Below, piece by piece: positions 1 through 12,300 of a stretch of DNA of 64,000 nt; within the stretch, counting starts at the first letter, position 1, and the number at the start of each line of letters is the position of its first letter. The stretch is taken from assembly GCF_000003815.2 (NCBI RefSeq), contig NC_049981.1, positions 30,668,511 through 30,732,510 of the forward strand. The letters run 5' to 3'. This DNA is from Branchiostoma floridae (lineage: Eukaryota > Chordata > Leptocardii > Amphioxiformes > Branchiostomatidae). A program made the position numbers and the translations under genes. The notes below the pieces were generated by a model that made no database searches, had not been told where the DNA came from, and saw nothing but the letters and a program-made list of their open reading frames with translations.

Positions 1-460
1 CCTCCGTTTCACCCCACAGTGTGCATTGCACCTGGACGAGTCCATCTCCAGACCACGGGGAACATTTCCCCATTCTTACATACCAGTACAAAAACTTCGC
101 AAACGCATGACTATCTATGAAGGGAAGATCGGTGAAGAGATATCTTGAAGGTTATTAATGTAGCGTTTAACAGTACATGTGTGGTTACGTATGTTATATT
201 TGTCGTACGGGCTCTAAAATCGGCGATAGCACAGAATGGTTTCGCCCGCACGCAATAAGAGACCTACCATAAAAGGTCCGCCGCGCCGCCCAAAGTTATA
301 AATTTCCGATAAAATCTATACCGCACCAGCGCGGCGCTGTCTCCGGGAGCCAGCCCGCCTGCTCCCGAGGGAAAACTTACTGTCGTGCGCCATTTCTCAC
401 GGCGGGGACATAAAAGCGCAATGCGGTCACATCTATAGGGACAGGTGAAGCCATTTGGGA
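1..460. other. Intergenic sequence, nothing recognised
   Basis: Non-repetitive sequence with only short chance open frames. No splice-flanked coding block, RNA gene or transposon end was recognised here. Confidence 0.5.
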
Positions 461-1284
461 GCGATATCTGCGCCTTCAAATGGACACGGTATCGACTGTC
501 CGTATTGATATCTGTCTACATCTCTTTCTTATTTAAAAGAAGACATTTCAGTCGACCTGTAAATAAGTTAGTTTCTAACAGAGCCCGGTCTGGTCGAATA
601 GGGGACTTTCGCCAAGTTAATGATAAAAAGTCTAGTAGGAGTTAATTAACCTAGGAGTGAACTGACTGGCCGGCGAATAGCTGGTTAGACCACTAAAAAT
701 GGCTGAAATCCCATGACAACCTGTTTGTCTCTATTTGGCCAAATTCTTCTATTTTTCACCAGCTGACACGTCTGCCTGGAGACTATAAATGAATAAACGA
801 TTCGAGCGATATCTGCACCTTCAAATGGACACGGGTATCGACTGTCCGTATTGATATCTGTCTACATCTCTTTCTTACTAAAAAGAAGACATTTCAGTCG
901 ACCTGTAAATAAGTCATGTAAATTAGTCTCTAACAGAGTCCGGCCTGTCCGAATAGTAATAGGGGACTTTCGCCAAGTTAGAAATAAAAGTCCAGTAAGA
1001 GTTAATTGGCTTAGGAGTGAACTGAATAGCTGGTTAGACTGCAAAAGGCTGAAATCCCATGAAAACTTTTTTGTCCAAATTCTTCTCTTTTTCACCAGCT
1101 AATACGTCTGCTTGGAGACTATAAAATTAAATGAATAAACGATTCGAGCGATATCTGCGCCTTCAAATGGACACGACTGTCCGTATTGATATCCGTCTGC
1201 AGTTGTACATTTCTTTCTTAGTTTCTTATCTAAAAAAAAGACATTTCAGTCGACCTGTAAATGAATAAACGATTCGATCTTGCG
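461..1284. repeat. Tandem repeat, ~345-bp unit, about 2.4 copies
   Basis: The block beginning GCGATATCTGCGCCTTCAAA starts at 461, 806 and 1148 (spacing 345 and 342). The third copy is shortened by internal deletion. Each full unit ends in a piece with CTGGAGACTATAAAT that resembles the end of the CTCCAAGCAGA hairpin family found later in the window. Short open frames inside are by-products of the repeat. Confidence 0.85.
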
Positions 1285-1928
1285 CATATCTTCAACTAGA
1301 GATACTTTGTCTGCTTCAGCTGCAATGTAAAGATATCCGTTTGTGTCAATGATTGGATCAAGAAACCGCTATTATCTAAATTTCCACAAAAGCTCCGTCC
1401 TTACGCTCGATCGCCACTCTCTCCATTTCAAACATTATCTGATACGAAAACCCCACACTCACAACTCAAGAAAGTGCTGGAGGAAGAACCTGGTCGCCGT
1501 GCTGGACAGAGGTGTCCGGAACAGCACCACTGATTTGTGGCACCTGCATGGTACAACGAGGACGAACTGAGCTGCACAACGCCATTCTTCTTACAGGTGG
1601 GTTCACCCGTGCGCATATATTCAAGTCCGTAGGAGATCTGTATGGAAGTTTCAGCCTCCTCTACCAGGCTCCAAAAGTCGCTGAAAAATTATAGAAATTG
1701 GAGTCCAGGACAAAAATATCCCCATGCCAGCGGAGTTATTTGGGTCACAAACCATACTCATCTGACAGCTAACTCCTTTGGTATGTTATCTCCAAATTCT
1801 ACTATTGTTTCTGTAGAGCTAAGAATTCCACACGGACCTCATACGGACTGGAATGCATACGCACGTGTGAATCCGACTTTCGTTGCAAACGCGTCCGTAC
1901 TACCTAAGGTACAAGAGCTGGATAAGGA
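1285..1928. other. Unique sequence with an unrecognised open frame
   Basis: Longest open frame is 1642-1932 (+), 96 residues, cut off by the start of a MITE at about 1930. Its translation has no repeat or motif I recognise. A plausible acceptor (CTTACAG, ending near 1597) lies upstream, but no partner exon was found. It could be a gene fragment or chance. Confidence 0.35.
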
Positions 1929-2124
1929 TTAGGTCACATTTCCAAACCGGAGCCCGGTCGGGACAGCTTTGGGGAGCGAAAAAAATAATACAAAAGACAT
2001 AAAAATACACAGAATGTCAGACTAAGATTCGTGGGCATGATTTGTGTATATTTATAGGTAATACATTTAATTTTTCGCTTTTTGAAACATCCCGGCCTGG
2101 CCCCGGTTTGGAAATGTGACCTAA
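1929..2124. mobile_element. MITE family A (TTAGGTCACATTTCC ends)
   Basis: Ends are inverted copies: TTAGGTCACATTTCCAAACC on the left and its complement ending at 2124. About 195 bp with no coding capacity. Diverged copies lie at 29890-30068 and 35444-35627, with an internal fragment at 46643-46745. The centre is AT-rich with a conserved AAAAGACA block. This looks like a non-autonomous DNA transposon. Confidence 0.85.
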
Positions 2125-2173
2125 GCATTACAAGTAGTTTCATCGATCCGATCATTCAACATAGTAAAGCCTT

Positions 2174-2784
2174 GCTGATTTGATCATATGGATGACATCC
2201 TTTGGAACCCCAAAACTGGTGCGAGCGTACTAATAAAAAAAGTTAATTTGACCTCAGAATACTGTAAATGCATCTAAGTTCGCGGGGATTTAATTTCGCG
2301 GTAGCGGGAAATAGGACTTTTCGCGGTTGTTTTAATTTCGCGGTATTACTATGCATTATAGTCTTTTACTGTTAAGGAAAACTTTTCGCGGTGCTTTTAA
2401 ATTAGCAGTGAAGCGGTCGCCGCAAAAACCGCGAACATTAAACCACCTCGAAAATTTCTGCATTTACAGAGTAAGTCGCCTTTATTATGAAATCTAAGTG
2501 GTCATGAAGGTTGAAGAATGTCTGAACACAGAATATAGTATGCCGAACATCAGATTCTTCATTTTTGGTCTTTCACATCTTCTTTGATCTTGAAATATTC
2601 CATAATATTAGAAATTATACGTTTTCCGATATTTTTTTTTTCTTTTGTAATCTACGGCATAACGTTATATCTGCTTATTGCCATTTTCAGCTGCTTATAC
2701 AAAATTCTAGAATGGTTGAAATTTTTTTTTTCAGAAACGGTCGAAAATTGTGCACGTGGATGTCATCCATATAATCAAATCAGC
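2174..2784. mobile_element. Non-autonomous TIR element carrying a nested MITE
   Basis: GCTGATTTGATCATATGGAT at 2174 pairs with its inverted, nearly identical counterpart ending at 2784; the inverted ends are about 27 bp. A family B MITE (2261-2469) sits inside. The rest is AT-rich with long T runs and no coding signal. Confidence 0.6.
2261..2469. mobile_element. MITE family B (ACTGTAAATGCA ends, TTCGCGG-rich)
   Basis: Starts ACTGTAAATGCATC and ends with the complement TGCATTTACAG. The body has repeated TTCGCGGT/ACCGCGAA blocks that make it locally CpG-rich. Other copies are at 9815-10024 and 25641-25835. It is nested in the larger inverted-repeat element around it. Confidence 0.85.
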
Positions 2785-2879
2785 ATGTCCAAAGTATTTT
2801 TGAATAGTACAAAGAAAAGATCCAACGTAAACTCCGTGGGACTACGCCCTCTTTCCTACCTATTCTGCACTTCTTCTAT

Positions 2880-3263
2880 ATATCGCTAAACGTCGCTGCT
2901 GCAATGTACTAGTAGGTCGCCCCAACTGGATTTTGCGACGCAGGCGACGTTTTGCGGCAGCGCGTCGCCTAGCAACCATGGCAATAAACAACTGTCGTGG
3001 CGCGTAGCGAGGTCAGCTGTTGTTTCTATGTTGTTAGCGTAGAGGATAATCAAGAAGGAGGACAGCCTACTCAAGATCGTCCAAGGAATCTTCTTTCCAA
3101 GACTTTAAGGAATCCACGCGATACGGGGAAGTTGGAGGCAACTGTTCCCACTTTCTCAGAGGACGTAGTGGCTTGCTTATCCCTCAAGAAGTCGAGAGGG
3201 GTTGAACGTAGTGAACTGCGAAGGAGATTTCTTGTCGTGGAAGTTTCTTGAAGATTTTCCGCC
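2880..3263 (+). promoter_or_regulatory. STPG2: Probable STPG2 promoter and 5' UTR
   Basis: A GC-richer, unique stretch lies between the last upstream transposon and the STPG2 start codon, and contains the X-box at 2964-2976. No TATA box is obvious, so the exact transcription start is unknown. Upstream out-of-frame start codons are present if transcription begins near 2980. Confidence 0.5.
2964..2976 (+). promoter_or_regulatory. RFX X-box motif
   Basis: GTCGCCTAGCAAC fits the RFX consensus GTNRCC-(0-3 nt)-RGYAAC in both half-sites with a 1-nt spacer. RFX factors drive ciliary and sperm-flagellar genes. The site is 288 bp upstream of the STPG2 ATG, an appropriate distance for a functional X-box. 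Motif match only; binding is not shown. Confidence 0.6.
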
Positions 3264-3378
3264 ATGTATGACCGAGCCCCGCGGAGTATGGGGTACATGC
3301 AACCCACCGGGACGACGGGGGCCGTCGGCCCGGGCACCTACGAGGGGCCGCCCCCGACAAGGACCAAGGTTCGCTCCG
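3264..3378 (+). CDS. STPG2: STPG2 coding exon 1
   Basis: Encodes residues 1-38 plus one base. It contains MYDRAPR at the N-terminus and the first PG repeat VGPGTY (21-26). The donor is GTAGGT at 3379. An upstream in-frame alternative start is not supported because MYDRAPR is the conserved family start. Confidence 0.9.
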
Positions 3379-6300
3379 GTAGGTTCGCAATTTTGTCATT
3401 TTCCGAAGAAAATCTCCTGAATATTTGGGGTGAAATGGTCCTGTGTGGGGAGGGGGGCGTGTTGAAGTTTGTGTGTGTTGTTGGGAGTGTGTATTCAAGC
3501 ATTTCTGGTTTGTATCACGCATCGTAGTTGATTGTTTTTATGATTTGTGACACCTAGCTACCTTGGTGATAAAATCATTGGATATTTGGAAAATCGAATC
3601 AATTTCAAAAGACCAAATATCTTTTGACATAACGTTAACGTTACAGAAAAATCACAGCTTTCAACTGCCATGAGAAACTTGACTGTGCATTCAGAATGGC
3701 TTGAATTTATGAAGTAAAGTACGTATATAGTATTAAAAGGAAGTCGAGTACTATTGTATAAATAGTTCTACAGAGTACATGCTGCTATGGTGTCGTCTTC
3801 TCTGTCACAAGTAGTAGCTAAACTGTTTATCAGGTTCGTTTTGGCTAAACAGGTTCCGGTTTACTATGATCACTTTCCACTTTCTACCATTTGTAACATT
3901 GACATTTTTTTGCCCACACAGACGGCTATGCGCCTTTCCTGTCCATGACTGGCCGCGAAACGTTCCTGACTGTTCAGGACAGTGTCATCGCTGCGCCCGG
4001 GCCGGGCCACTACGACGCACGTTTTGCACAGGACCGTGTTTCAGGTGAGAACCAATATTGTTTGTTTGTTGTGCATTACTGGTTGCCTCTAAATTCTAAC
4101 TGCAGGGCTCAAAATAACTTTTTCTGTTTCTGCAAACATGCAGGTAACATTATAAAGATAACTTGCACCAGACCAAGGAGCTTTCGTCAACAGGCTCCAT
4201 GACCAGACAAATTTTACCTGCAACACTCTGAATTTAGGAAGTATGTATCGTATTAAAGTTGTTCGGGAACCATTGCAGGGCTCGAAATACCATCTGCGTA
4301 TGCAGGTTAGTACATTGGAGCTGTGCAGGTATTTCTGATGTCTACCTGCACCTAACCTGCAATGGTCCACGTACTGAGTTTTATACATTAATGTCCTGTC
4401 ATGTAGGTGTACATGAATTGTTATTAGCTGCAATGATTTTACTACCTATAAAGTATAAAAGAAAAAAAAATGATACCTGAACTTATTATGACCCATACTT
4501 CCTAAATTCAGAGTGGTAAAGGTAAAATTTGTCTGGTGCAGGTAATCTTAAATGTTACCTATGTTACCTGCACCAGTGCAGGAATGCAGGAAAAAGTATT
4601 TTGAGCCCTGCATTGCTACTTTTTCTTTTATACTTTATAGGTGGTAACAGTCAATGCAGCTAGTAACCATCCACATTCACCTACATCATTCATAGGACAT
4701 TTATGCACATGGACCAGTGCAGCTTAGGTGCAGGTTGACACCAGAAATACCTGCACAGCTCCAATTTTACCTGCACTAACCTGCATATACAGGTGGTATT
4801 TCCAGCCCTGAACTGCCATCTATAAATTTTTTGTTGGCAATGTTCTTACATCCACATGATTTTCCCCGCCCTACCAGGAGGAAGAACGCTGCAGAACAAG
4901 TCGCGCCGGTTTGAGGAGCCAGCCTCTACCACCCCTGGCCCCGGCTCCTAAAAAAAAGCATCATGCTAGTTTGTTTCAAGCAAATGCTTGACTGAAGAAG
5001 AAGAATTCTTTCTCAGATTGATGTGATTTTTCCCTTGTACATCCAGGTGGAAGAACGCTGCAGAACAAGTCGCGCCGGTTTGAGGAGCCGCCCTCCACCA
5101 CCCCCGGCCCCGGCTCCTACACACTGTCCAAGAAGAGCGACTGGATCCGGACGGCGGGCGCCGGCGTGCCGACCAAGGAACCCGCACAGAGCCAAGCAGC
5201 TGTCTCCGCACCAGGGAATGTACGTATGAGATCAGGTTTTTAGCTAGGACTTTATTATAGGGGGTGCTATTTCTTGGTGAGTTGCGGCAAGTGACTATCG
5301 TAGGGGGGTTCTGGGGACATCCACCTTTCATGGAGCAGAGTTTTCGAGAATTTTAAGTTAACACGGTGCATTCTGAGGTATCCTGAGGAGCAAAATTACT
5401 GTCATAGAGGTCACGGTAGACGACTGTGACCACAAATGACTTTGTCCCTGGTCAATCAGAATGTCTTGCTTGTCAGAGGATCTGCTCCCTATGCAGTATA
5501 AGGGAGCTAGTGCGTCCAATTTCTTATTTCAAGAAAAGTGTGTCCAAATGACGCCTGGACGCAGGCTAAAAGCCTGTATGGGATTCCTGAATCATTTTTG
5601 TAAATGATTATGGAAGTCCAATTTTTGTGTTCGAAATTGCAGTCAACTTTTCCAGTCTAACGAACTTATTCATATTTCCACCCAGATCATGACGTCGAGA
5701 GTCCACTACCAGAGGAAAGCCGAGGCGCCCTCCATCCCCACCCCGGGGCAGGCACACGGCTATGAGGAGGCGGAAGACGGCACGCTGAGAAGACAAGACC
5801 CTCCGTCCAAGGACCGCACCCGCGGCCCTGCCTACTACAACCCCAATGCATCCCCAACTGCCGCCACGAAAAAGTACAAGGGCGTCTTCTTCGGCAAGCT
5901 GGCGTCCAAGCGGATGGACTTTGGCGGGAAGGAGGGTCCCGGACCGGGCGAATACGACGCCCACCTCTCTGCGCCGGCCACAGCCGAGCATGTTCACATC
6001 CCGTCTACGGCAGAACAGAAACCCGTGTTCGAGTCCAAGCTGCCCAGATACCACGAAATCATCGTCAACCAGGAGGAGAAAAGGGTATGTAAACACTGCC
6101 ATGATGTCTTTTGTTCTAAAATTACTCAACGATTCGTCTTTACTGGGTGGTAGTTAAGAGGTTAACCATACACCTCTGGGTCAGAATGTCAGGTTTTGAT
6201 TCCTAACAAACCCATTTTAAGTTCCAGCTTCTTGTTACATGAACTTGGTCATCAAACCACTGACTGTTGTGCCCTTGGGAAAATCACTTTACATGCATTA

Positions 6301-9300
6301 CATCACTAACTCCGTGGTGAAGTACTTAGCTAAGGAACGTCCTCATGGGTGAGGATAGGAGGTCCCATGTTTGAGGAGAACCGCACAGTTTGGTAACCTA
6401 GAATCTTTGCTTCTTTCAAATTGACATAACATGAGATGTTTTGTCTTCCCCTTTCAGGCGGTTCCTGGGCCCGGCAAGTACGAGGTACCCGGGCAGTTTG
6501 ACAACCGGCCTCCGGCAATCAGCACAGAGGGGATCGAGGTCGAACATCCGCCGTTTCTGTCACAGGCAAAGGTTTGTTGAGAGTTGATGTTAGATCATTT
6601 TGTTTCTTACAGTGTTTGGGGGACAGCCCTATGTGTTCACGTTAAGGTATCCTGCTTGGGCTGCATTTGACTTTCAGAAGGGACTGAAATAGTGGTCCCA
6701 GGCTCAAGGACACGGTTTGGCCAAAAGAGAAAAAGGGGGACATTTTTTCTGACATTACTCAAATGATTACCTGCTGGTTGTACTATATAAAAAAAGATGA
6801 ATTAACTACCTGAGACATTTTGTCACCACCTCAAAGTTTGTGTCTTACAGTTGTTTGTTCTTTCCTCCTGCAGAGATTCATGCCAGACAAGAAGGTCCTC
6901 CCAGGACCGGGCACATACAACGATCCTCGCCACGCGCTCGAGGGCCTGAAGAGAGTAACCGGCATGAAGAGGAGTCCGTTCGGCTCCACCGCTGTCAGAT
7001 TCCAGCCACAGCATCACGTGAAGAGAACACCAGGTAACCATGGCAACAAATATTCGGTCTTGTTTGCCTAGCAACCAGTTTCTCTTTTAGCTTTCTTGTT
7101 AACGATAGGACAGCAAAACACAAACTTGTCTTGGATTTTAATTTCACAAGGCTTTTTTTATTTTTCAATGGTCGCAAATCCATCAAAATTTCATTTTCAA
7201 TCATAGTATTTGACCCGAATTACATGTAGCTTCCCTAGCTTCCTCATCAATTTCATTTCTTGGTTTCTCAGATTGAGGAAGATAATGCTAGTCTAAGATT
7301 GGAACATGAAGACAGAGTCTGAGAGAAAAGTCTGTACCTTGCCACACACAGTTTCAAGGAGTGTTAGCTGGGTCAGATGCAAATTTTTCCTCCCAGCCTT
7401 CTGTGAGGGTCTGCATGCTCTTATACGTAAGGCGTAGACAGCCTACATGTATTTCTATTTCCCATAATTCGTAGGGAAAACCATCTCATCTGCGTAATTC
7501 GTAGAGAGGCGACCAAATTTAGCGTAATTGCCTTCCTTAATTTAGCGTAGTACGTAGGGGGTTCTTCTGAATTCAGCATAAATCGTTGTCGGGACCCTCC
7601 ATGCAGACCCTCTTCTGTTGTCTTGTTAGGTGTTTGTTAGGTGTTAGGTGTTTGCAATTTTGCGATCCTCTCCTCCCAGTCCCAGTTGCCTACCTGCACA
7701 AGGGCATGTCCGAGTAAATTTTTCTGTGTGCTGCAGTCAAACCTGTCCTGAGCAACCACTCAAGGGACCGAGCAAAAATGGTTGCTGAGGACAGGTGGTT
7801 GATGGTTGGATGATCGATGCATGTATGGTAATCCTGGTTTATGTAAATACATGTACTAGCTAACATTAACAATCACAAAATAATAGAGAACACACATTCA
7901 TTTCAATATCGAAAGCATGGAAACTTATCTTGGACACAATTGAAGAAGATATTTCTCTCCTCCCAGGTCCCGCAGCCTACCTGCACACAGGCATGTCCGA
8001 GGACAGCATGCGCCGGGCGTACCTCGAGAGCACGCGGAAGGGCGTCTTCGGAACCACCGCCGGACGGACCGCACCAATCGTCAAGAAGCACGAGGGGGTG
8101 CTGCCCGGACCGGCCCACTACCAAGTGAAACACGAGCCCACCGTCAGATATAAGAACCAGATCACCGCAAACTTCGCCTCGCTGACGGAGAGGTTAACAA
8201 CCCCACAGATGGCCATGAAGGTAGGACTGCTCGCTTTGATTGTTTCTTTATTTTATTGTTCCCTCACCCCTTCCTCTTTAGTGTTGAATTTTAATAGACC
8301 AAATATTTGTTTATCAAACTTTACCATCACAATGGAAGGGGAGCCAAAACAGGTGGTTTCTCACATCTACCTGTTGCCTCAAGCTGCTGTGCATTGTTTT
8401 TCCTAATTTTTAGACAGAAAAATGAATGTTTGCGGCCTCTTACATTGTCTTAGGGTACCCAGGACTTCTCAGAAAATCAGCACTCAGGCCACACCAATTT
8501 GATTTGTTGGTTCTGGGATGTAGTTTGAAACTACCGTCCATCGACTTGATATCGCTGAAAATCCATTTCTGAAAGCAATGGATGTAGGTTACTCCATGGA
8601 TAAAGGTGAACTAGCGTTATACCGTTTGTTCATAAAATATATGTTTTCTCTCTCCTTAGGAAAACCCACCCCCAGGTTCCTATGAAGTTGCCAGATCCCA
8701 CCTGACACAAGACAAACAAAGGCCCGGAATTCCACGCACGAAGGAAGGCAGAAGAAAAGCCGGCTCATTTCTTAGCTCGTCCACAAGATTCGCTCCTCCT
8801 CGTGACATCCTCATGCCGAAAGCTGATCCAGCTCTTCCGGGTAAGTTTGTCCTTGCAGTACCGCTGCAAATTGCTAGGTGGCAGCCATATGCTGTCCCTT
8901 GCACCCAGGGCTCTAGCCAGCGTCTGTTATTTCCGTCAATAATTGATGGAAATTTGTTGTGTGTGACGGAAAGATTTTGAAACAAATCCGTCAACCTTGA
9001 AGGACAAAAGTTGTGGGTATTAAAAGATTAGAAAAAACAAACATTTTTAATGGGTATTAGGCTGACTGATAAAGATTTCGATCTGGCTAGAGTTCTGCTT
9101 GCACCAAGAGATTCAGGACGATGCAGACCTTTACCAGCTTGACCCAGTCAACTCAGCCCAACACCTTGGTCAGGGTTAGGGTTAGGAGTAAGATGTTGGG
9201 CCAGGGTGACCAAGCTGTTGGGCCTAGTTGGTCTGATTAGCCATAGACTGAGTTGGTAGAAGGGGCCACATCTGCACTGAAAAAGGCCAGATTCGCTACT

Positions 9301-12300
9301 TTCGAAAGCTGACTCTGCTCTTGCAGGTAAATTTTTTACTTGCACTACTGATAGGTGCTGCTAGGTGGCAGCCTTGTACTATTCTCTGTATTAGGGAAGA
9401 TTTGAGAAAACTATCTCCTCTGGGAGACATTCTCGTGCCTATAAAAATTGAACCTGCTCCCCTTGTTTTTTTACTTGCAGTACTGATATGAGTTGGTAGA
9501 TGGCAACCTTGTGCTATCTGCTATGATTTGCACAGTTTGTCCATCAGCGGTCATTGTTCATTGATCCAAATGTCTCCCATTGATCCAAATGTCTCCTGTA
9601 TGGCCAATTTTCCTGTAGTACTACTGTTAACTGCTAGAGGGCAGCTCTGTTCCATCTGTAGTGGCTGTTTGACTAAATGATTAATCATTGTACTCAAGCA
9701 GCCGCAAGTTCACCTTTATCTGTTGGGTAACCTATATCCGTTACTTTTAAAAACAGGGCATTTGGGGATATTACGTCGACGGACATTTTTTTGAAATTTC
9801 AATATTGTCAGTATACTGTAAATGCTGAAACTTTTGCGGTGGTTTAATGTTCGCGGTTTTCGCGGCGGCCGCTTCACTGCAAATCTAAAACCACCGCGAA
9901 CACTTTTCCATGGCATCAAGAAACTACAGTGCATGGTGCTACCGCGAAATTAAAACCACTGCAAAAAGTCAATTTTCCCACTACCGCGAAATTAAATCTC
10001 CGCGAACTTAAATATATTTCCAGTATTGCAGTTCAAAACTACCACCCGTCGGCTTGATGTGCCTGAATACCCTATTTTAAAAAACAACGGTATAGGTCAA
10101 CCCGCAGATAAAGGTGAACTAGCGTTATATTCTAGCATGATTAATGAATGTACGATTCTCTGTCTCTCAGGTCCTGGAGCTTACAACCCGAAACCCGTGC
10201 CTCTGGAAAACCAGCTGACGCTCCTGACGCAGAAATCGCCAAGGTTCAAGCAGCTGAAACAGGATGAGGTCCCGGGTCCGGGGGCATACGAGGTGAGCGG
10301 TCTAAAAACACCCCTACTCTATGAATGGTTGTGTCCATGTTCCTTGATTCCAGCACATAGTTGCACATTGGAAAAAGAAGCCAAGATATCTTTTGTCTAT
10401 TTCTCAAAACTAACAAAATGTACTGTCATATGTTTCAATTATTTATATCACTTCTTCAAAGTGTTTCTCTCTATTCATCTTTTCAGAAATTAAGTCTTAC
10501 ATCACAATTTGGAGAATTTTTCTCTATTGTGACAAAACTTTTACTTCCGTCCCATCCTGCTTTATGTGGCTGAATGACATTTTAAGACTGAAAAGACATT
10601 TTTATAACATATAGTAAAGTGGAGTGCTACAAATCATGTAATGTCATAGAAAGTATACACAAAATAATGTTATTCTTTCAGCTCATTTTAAAGTGTCGTA
10701 CAGAAAATCCTGGCTAAAGTTTCAATGGGCAGCCAAACTCAGGGGTGCCTAAGCATTTGCACGAACCCTATGAAATTCGTACGAATATTATGTGATACAC
10801 ACGAATCACTATGCGAAAACGCACGAATATTATGAAATTCGCACGAATCACTATGCGAAATCGTACGAATTTTATGAAATTCGCACGAATCACTATGTGA
10901 CACACACGAGCCTTATGTGATTTGCACGATCCTTATGCAAAAACGGCGGCCGGGAGGAGGCATGATTTTGAGCGTTTCTACCCGAGATATTTATATTTCA
11001 AGGCATGGAATGGACATTTACCGTCGCAAAGATGTATTTGATAGCCTGTGAGCTACTGTTTAGCTTCATTTCGGCGTGTTACATCGTATTTTCAGTCGCC
11101 GAAGTGGCGAAGCCGCCATCTTGAAAATCCCGCTCCGTTTGTCACGTGACCCCGCCAGTGGTTGCGCAATTTCGCATAAGGATCGTGCAAATCACATAAG
11201 GCTCGTGTGTGTCACATAGTGATTCGTGCGAATTTCATAAAATTCGTACGATTTCGAATAGTGATTCGTGCGAATTTCATAATATTCGTGCGTTTTCGCA
11301 TAGTGATTCGTGTGTATCACATAATATTCGTACGAATTTCATAGGGATCGTGCAAATGCTTAGGCACCCCTGAAACTTTTTGGACCAAATGGCCATCAAT
11401 TTTTTTAGATAAGACCAACAATTCCAAAGCTGTATATAACAGTCCTTGAAAATGATTGACCCATTAACGAGCGGTCAAGGTCAAAAAGGTCGGTAGTCAG
11501 CCCCCATTTAGAGACTATAGAATGAGCCGCCATTGTTCCCTCTTCAATTACCCAGGGGCGGCTTGAGCCCCCTGTAATTTGGCCCTCACAATAACAGTGT
11601 GGCCCGTTTACAAAGCAGGAAAGTCAGCGGGACGGAGTTAATGTGAGAAACTGTCGTCTTTTGTGCTGCTCGACGGGGACAGGGGTGGACAATTATTCTT
11701 TTAAAAAAGATGAAGGGCATTTTGTGATCGTTGCTTTGTGTTTGCCCATACATGTAATCTTAATTGAAATTTAAAAAGCATGATTTCTAGTCGGGAAATG
11801 TAGTTGCGTCATCCTGACATTATTTGTCATAAAATTGCCAATAATACAATTTGTGAATTGTATATATTTATGAGTTGATATAAAAAATCTTAAAAGATGC
11901 AGGACAATTTGTGATCGTTGCTTTGTGTTTGCCCATACATGCATGACAAAATCTTAATTGAAATCTTAAAAGTCTGAATCGTACTGTGCCCTGGAAGTGT
12001 AGTATTTGTACGTAGTCGTTCCAAGGTCAAAAACAACACCTGCTTCAAGAAAGGGAAAAAAAAAGATTTTAGATATATTTGTCAGAACTTCTAATTTAAA
12101 ACAATCAGTAGTTACTTGCAAATCTGTTATTTTATGCCAATATTAAAGATACAACTAACTTTAAAGTTAGCTATGTTCCTTATCTATCACAATGTTGTTG
12201 TTTTTCTTTTTCTTATTCTAAAGGATGAGAAATTATGCAAAAATTATGGTAATAATTGACATATTGCCATTTTTACTTTCTCTGAGAAAAAAACGTTAAA

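Noticed and set aside
5608-6129. 173-codon minus-strand open frame
   Set aside because: Shadow of STPG2 exon 4; crosses its splice sites and has no homology that I can see.
9174-9188. Telomere-like GGTTAGGGTTAGG
   Set aside because: Only two units; part of a local GTTGGGCC-type repeat, not a telomeric tract.
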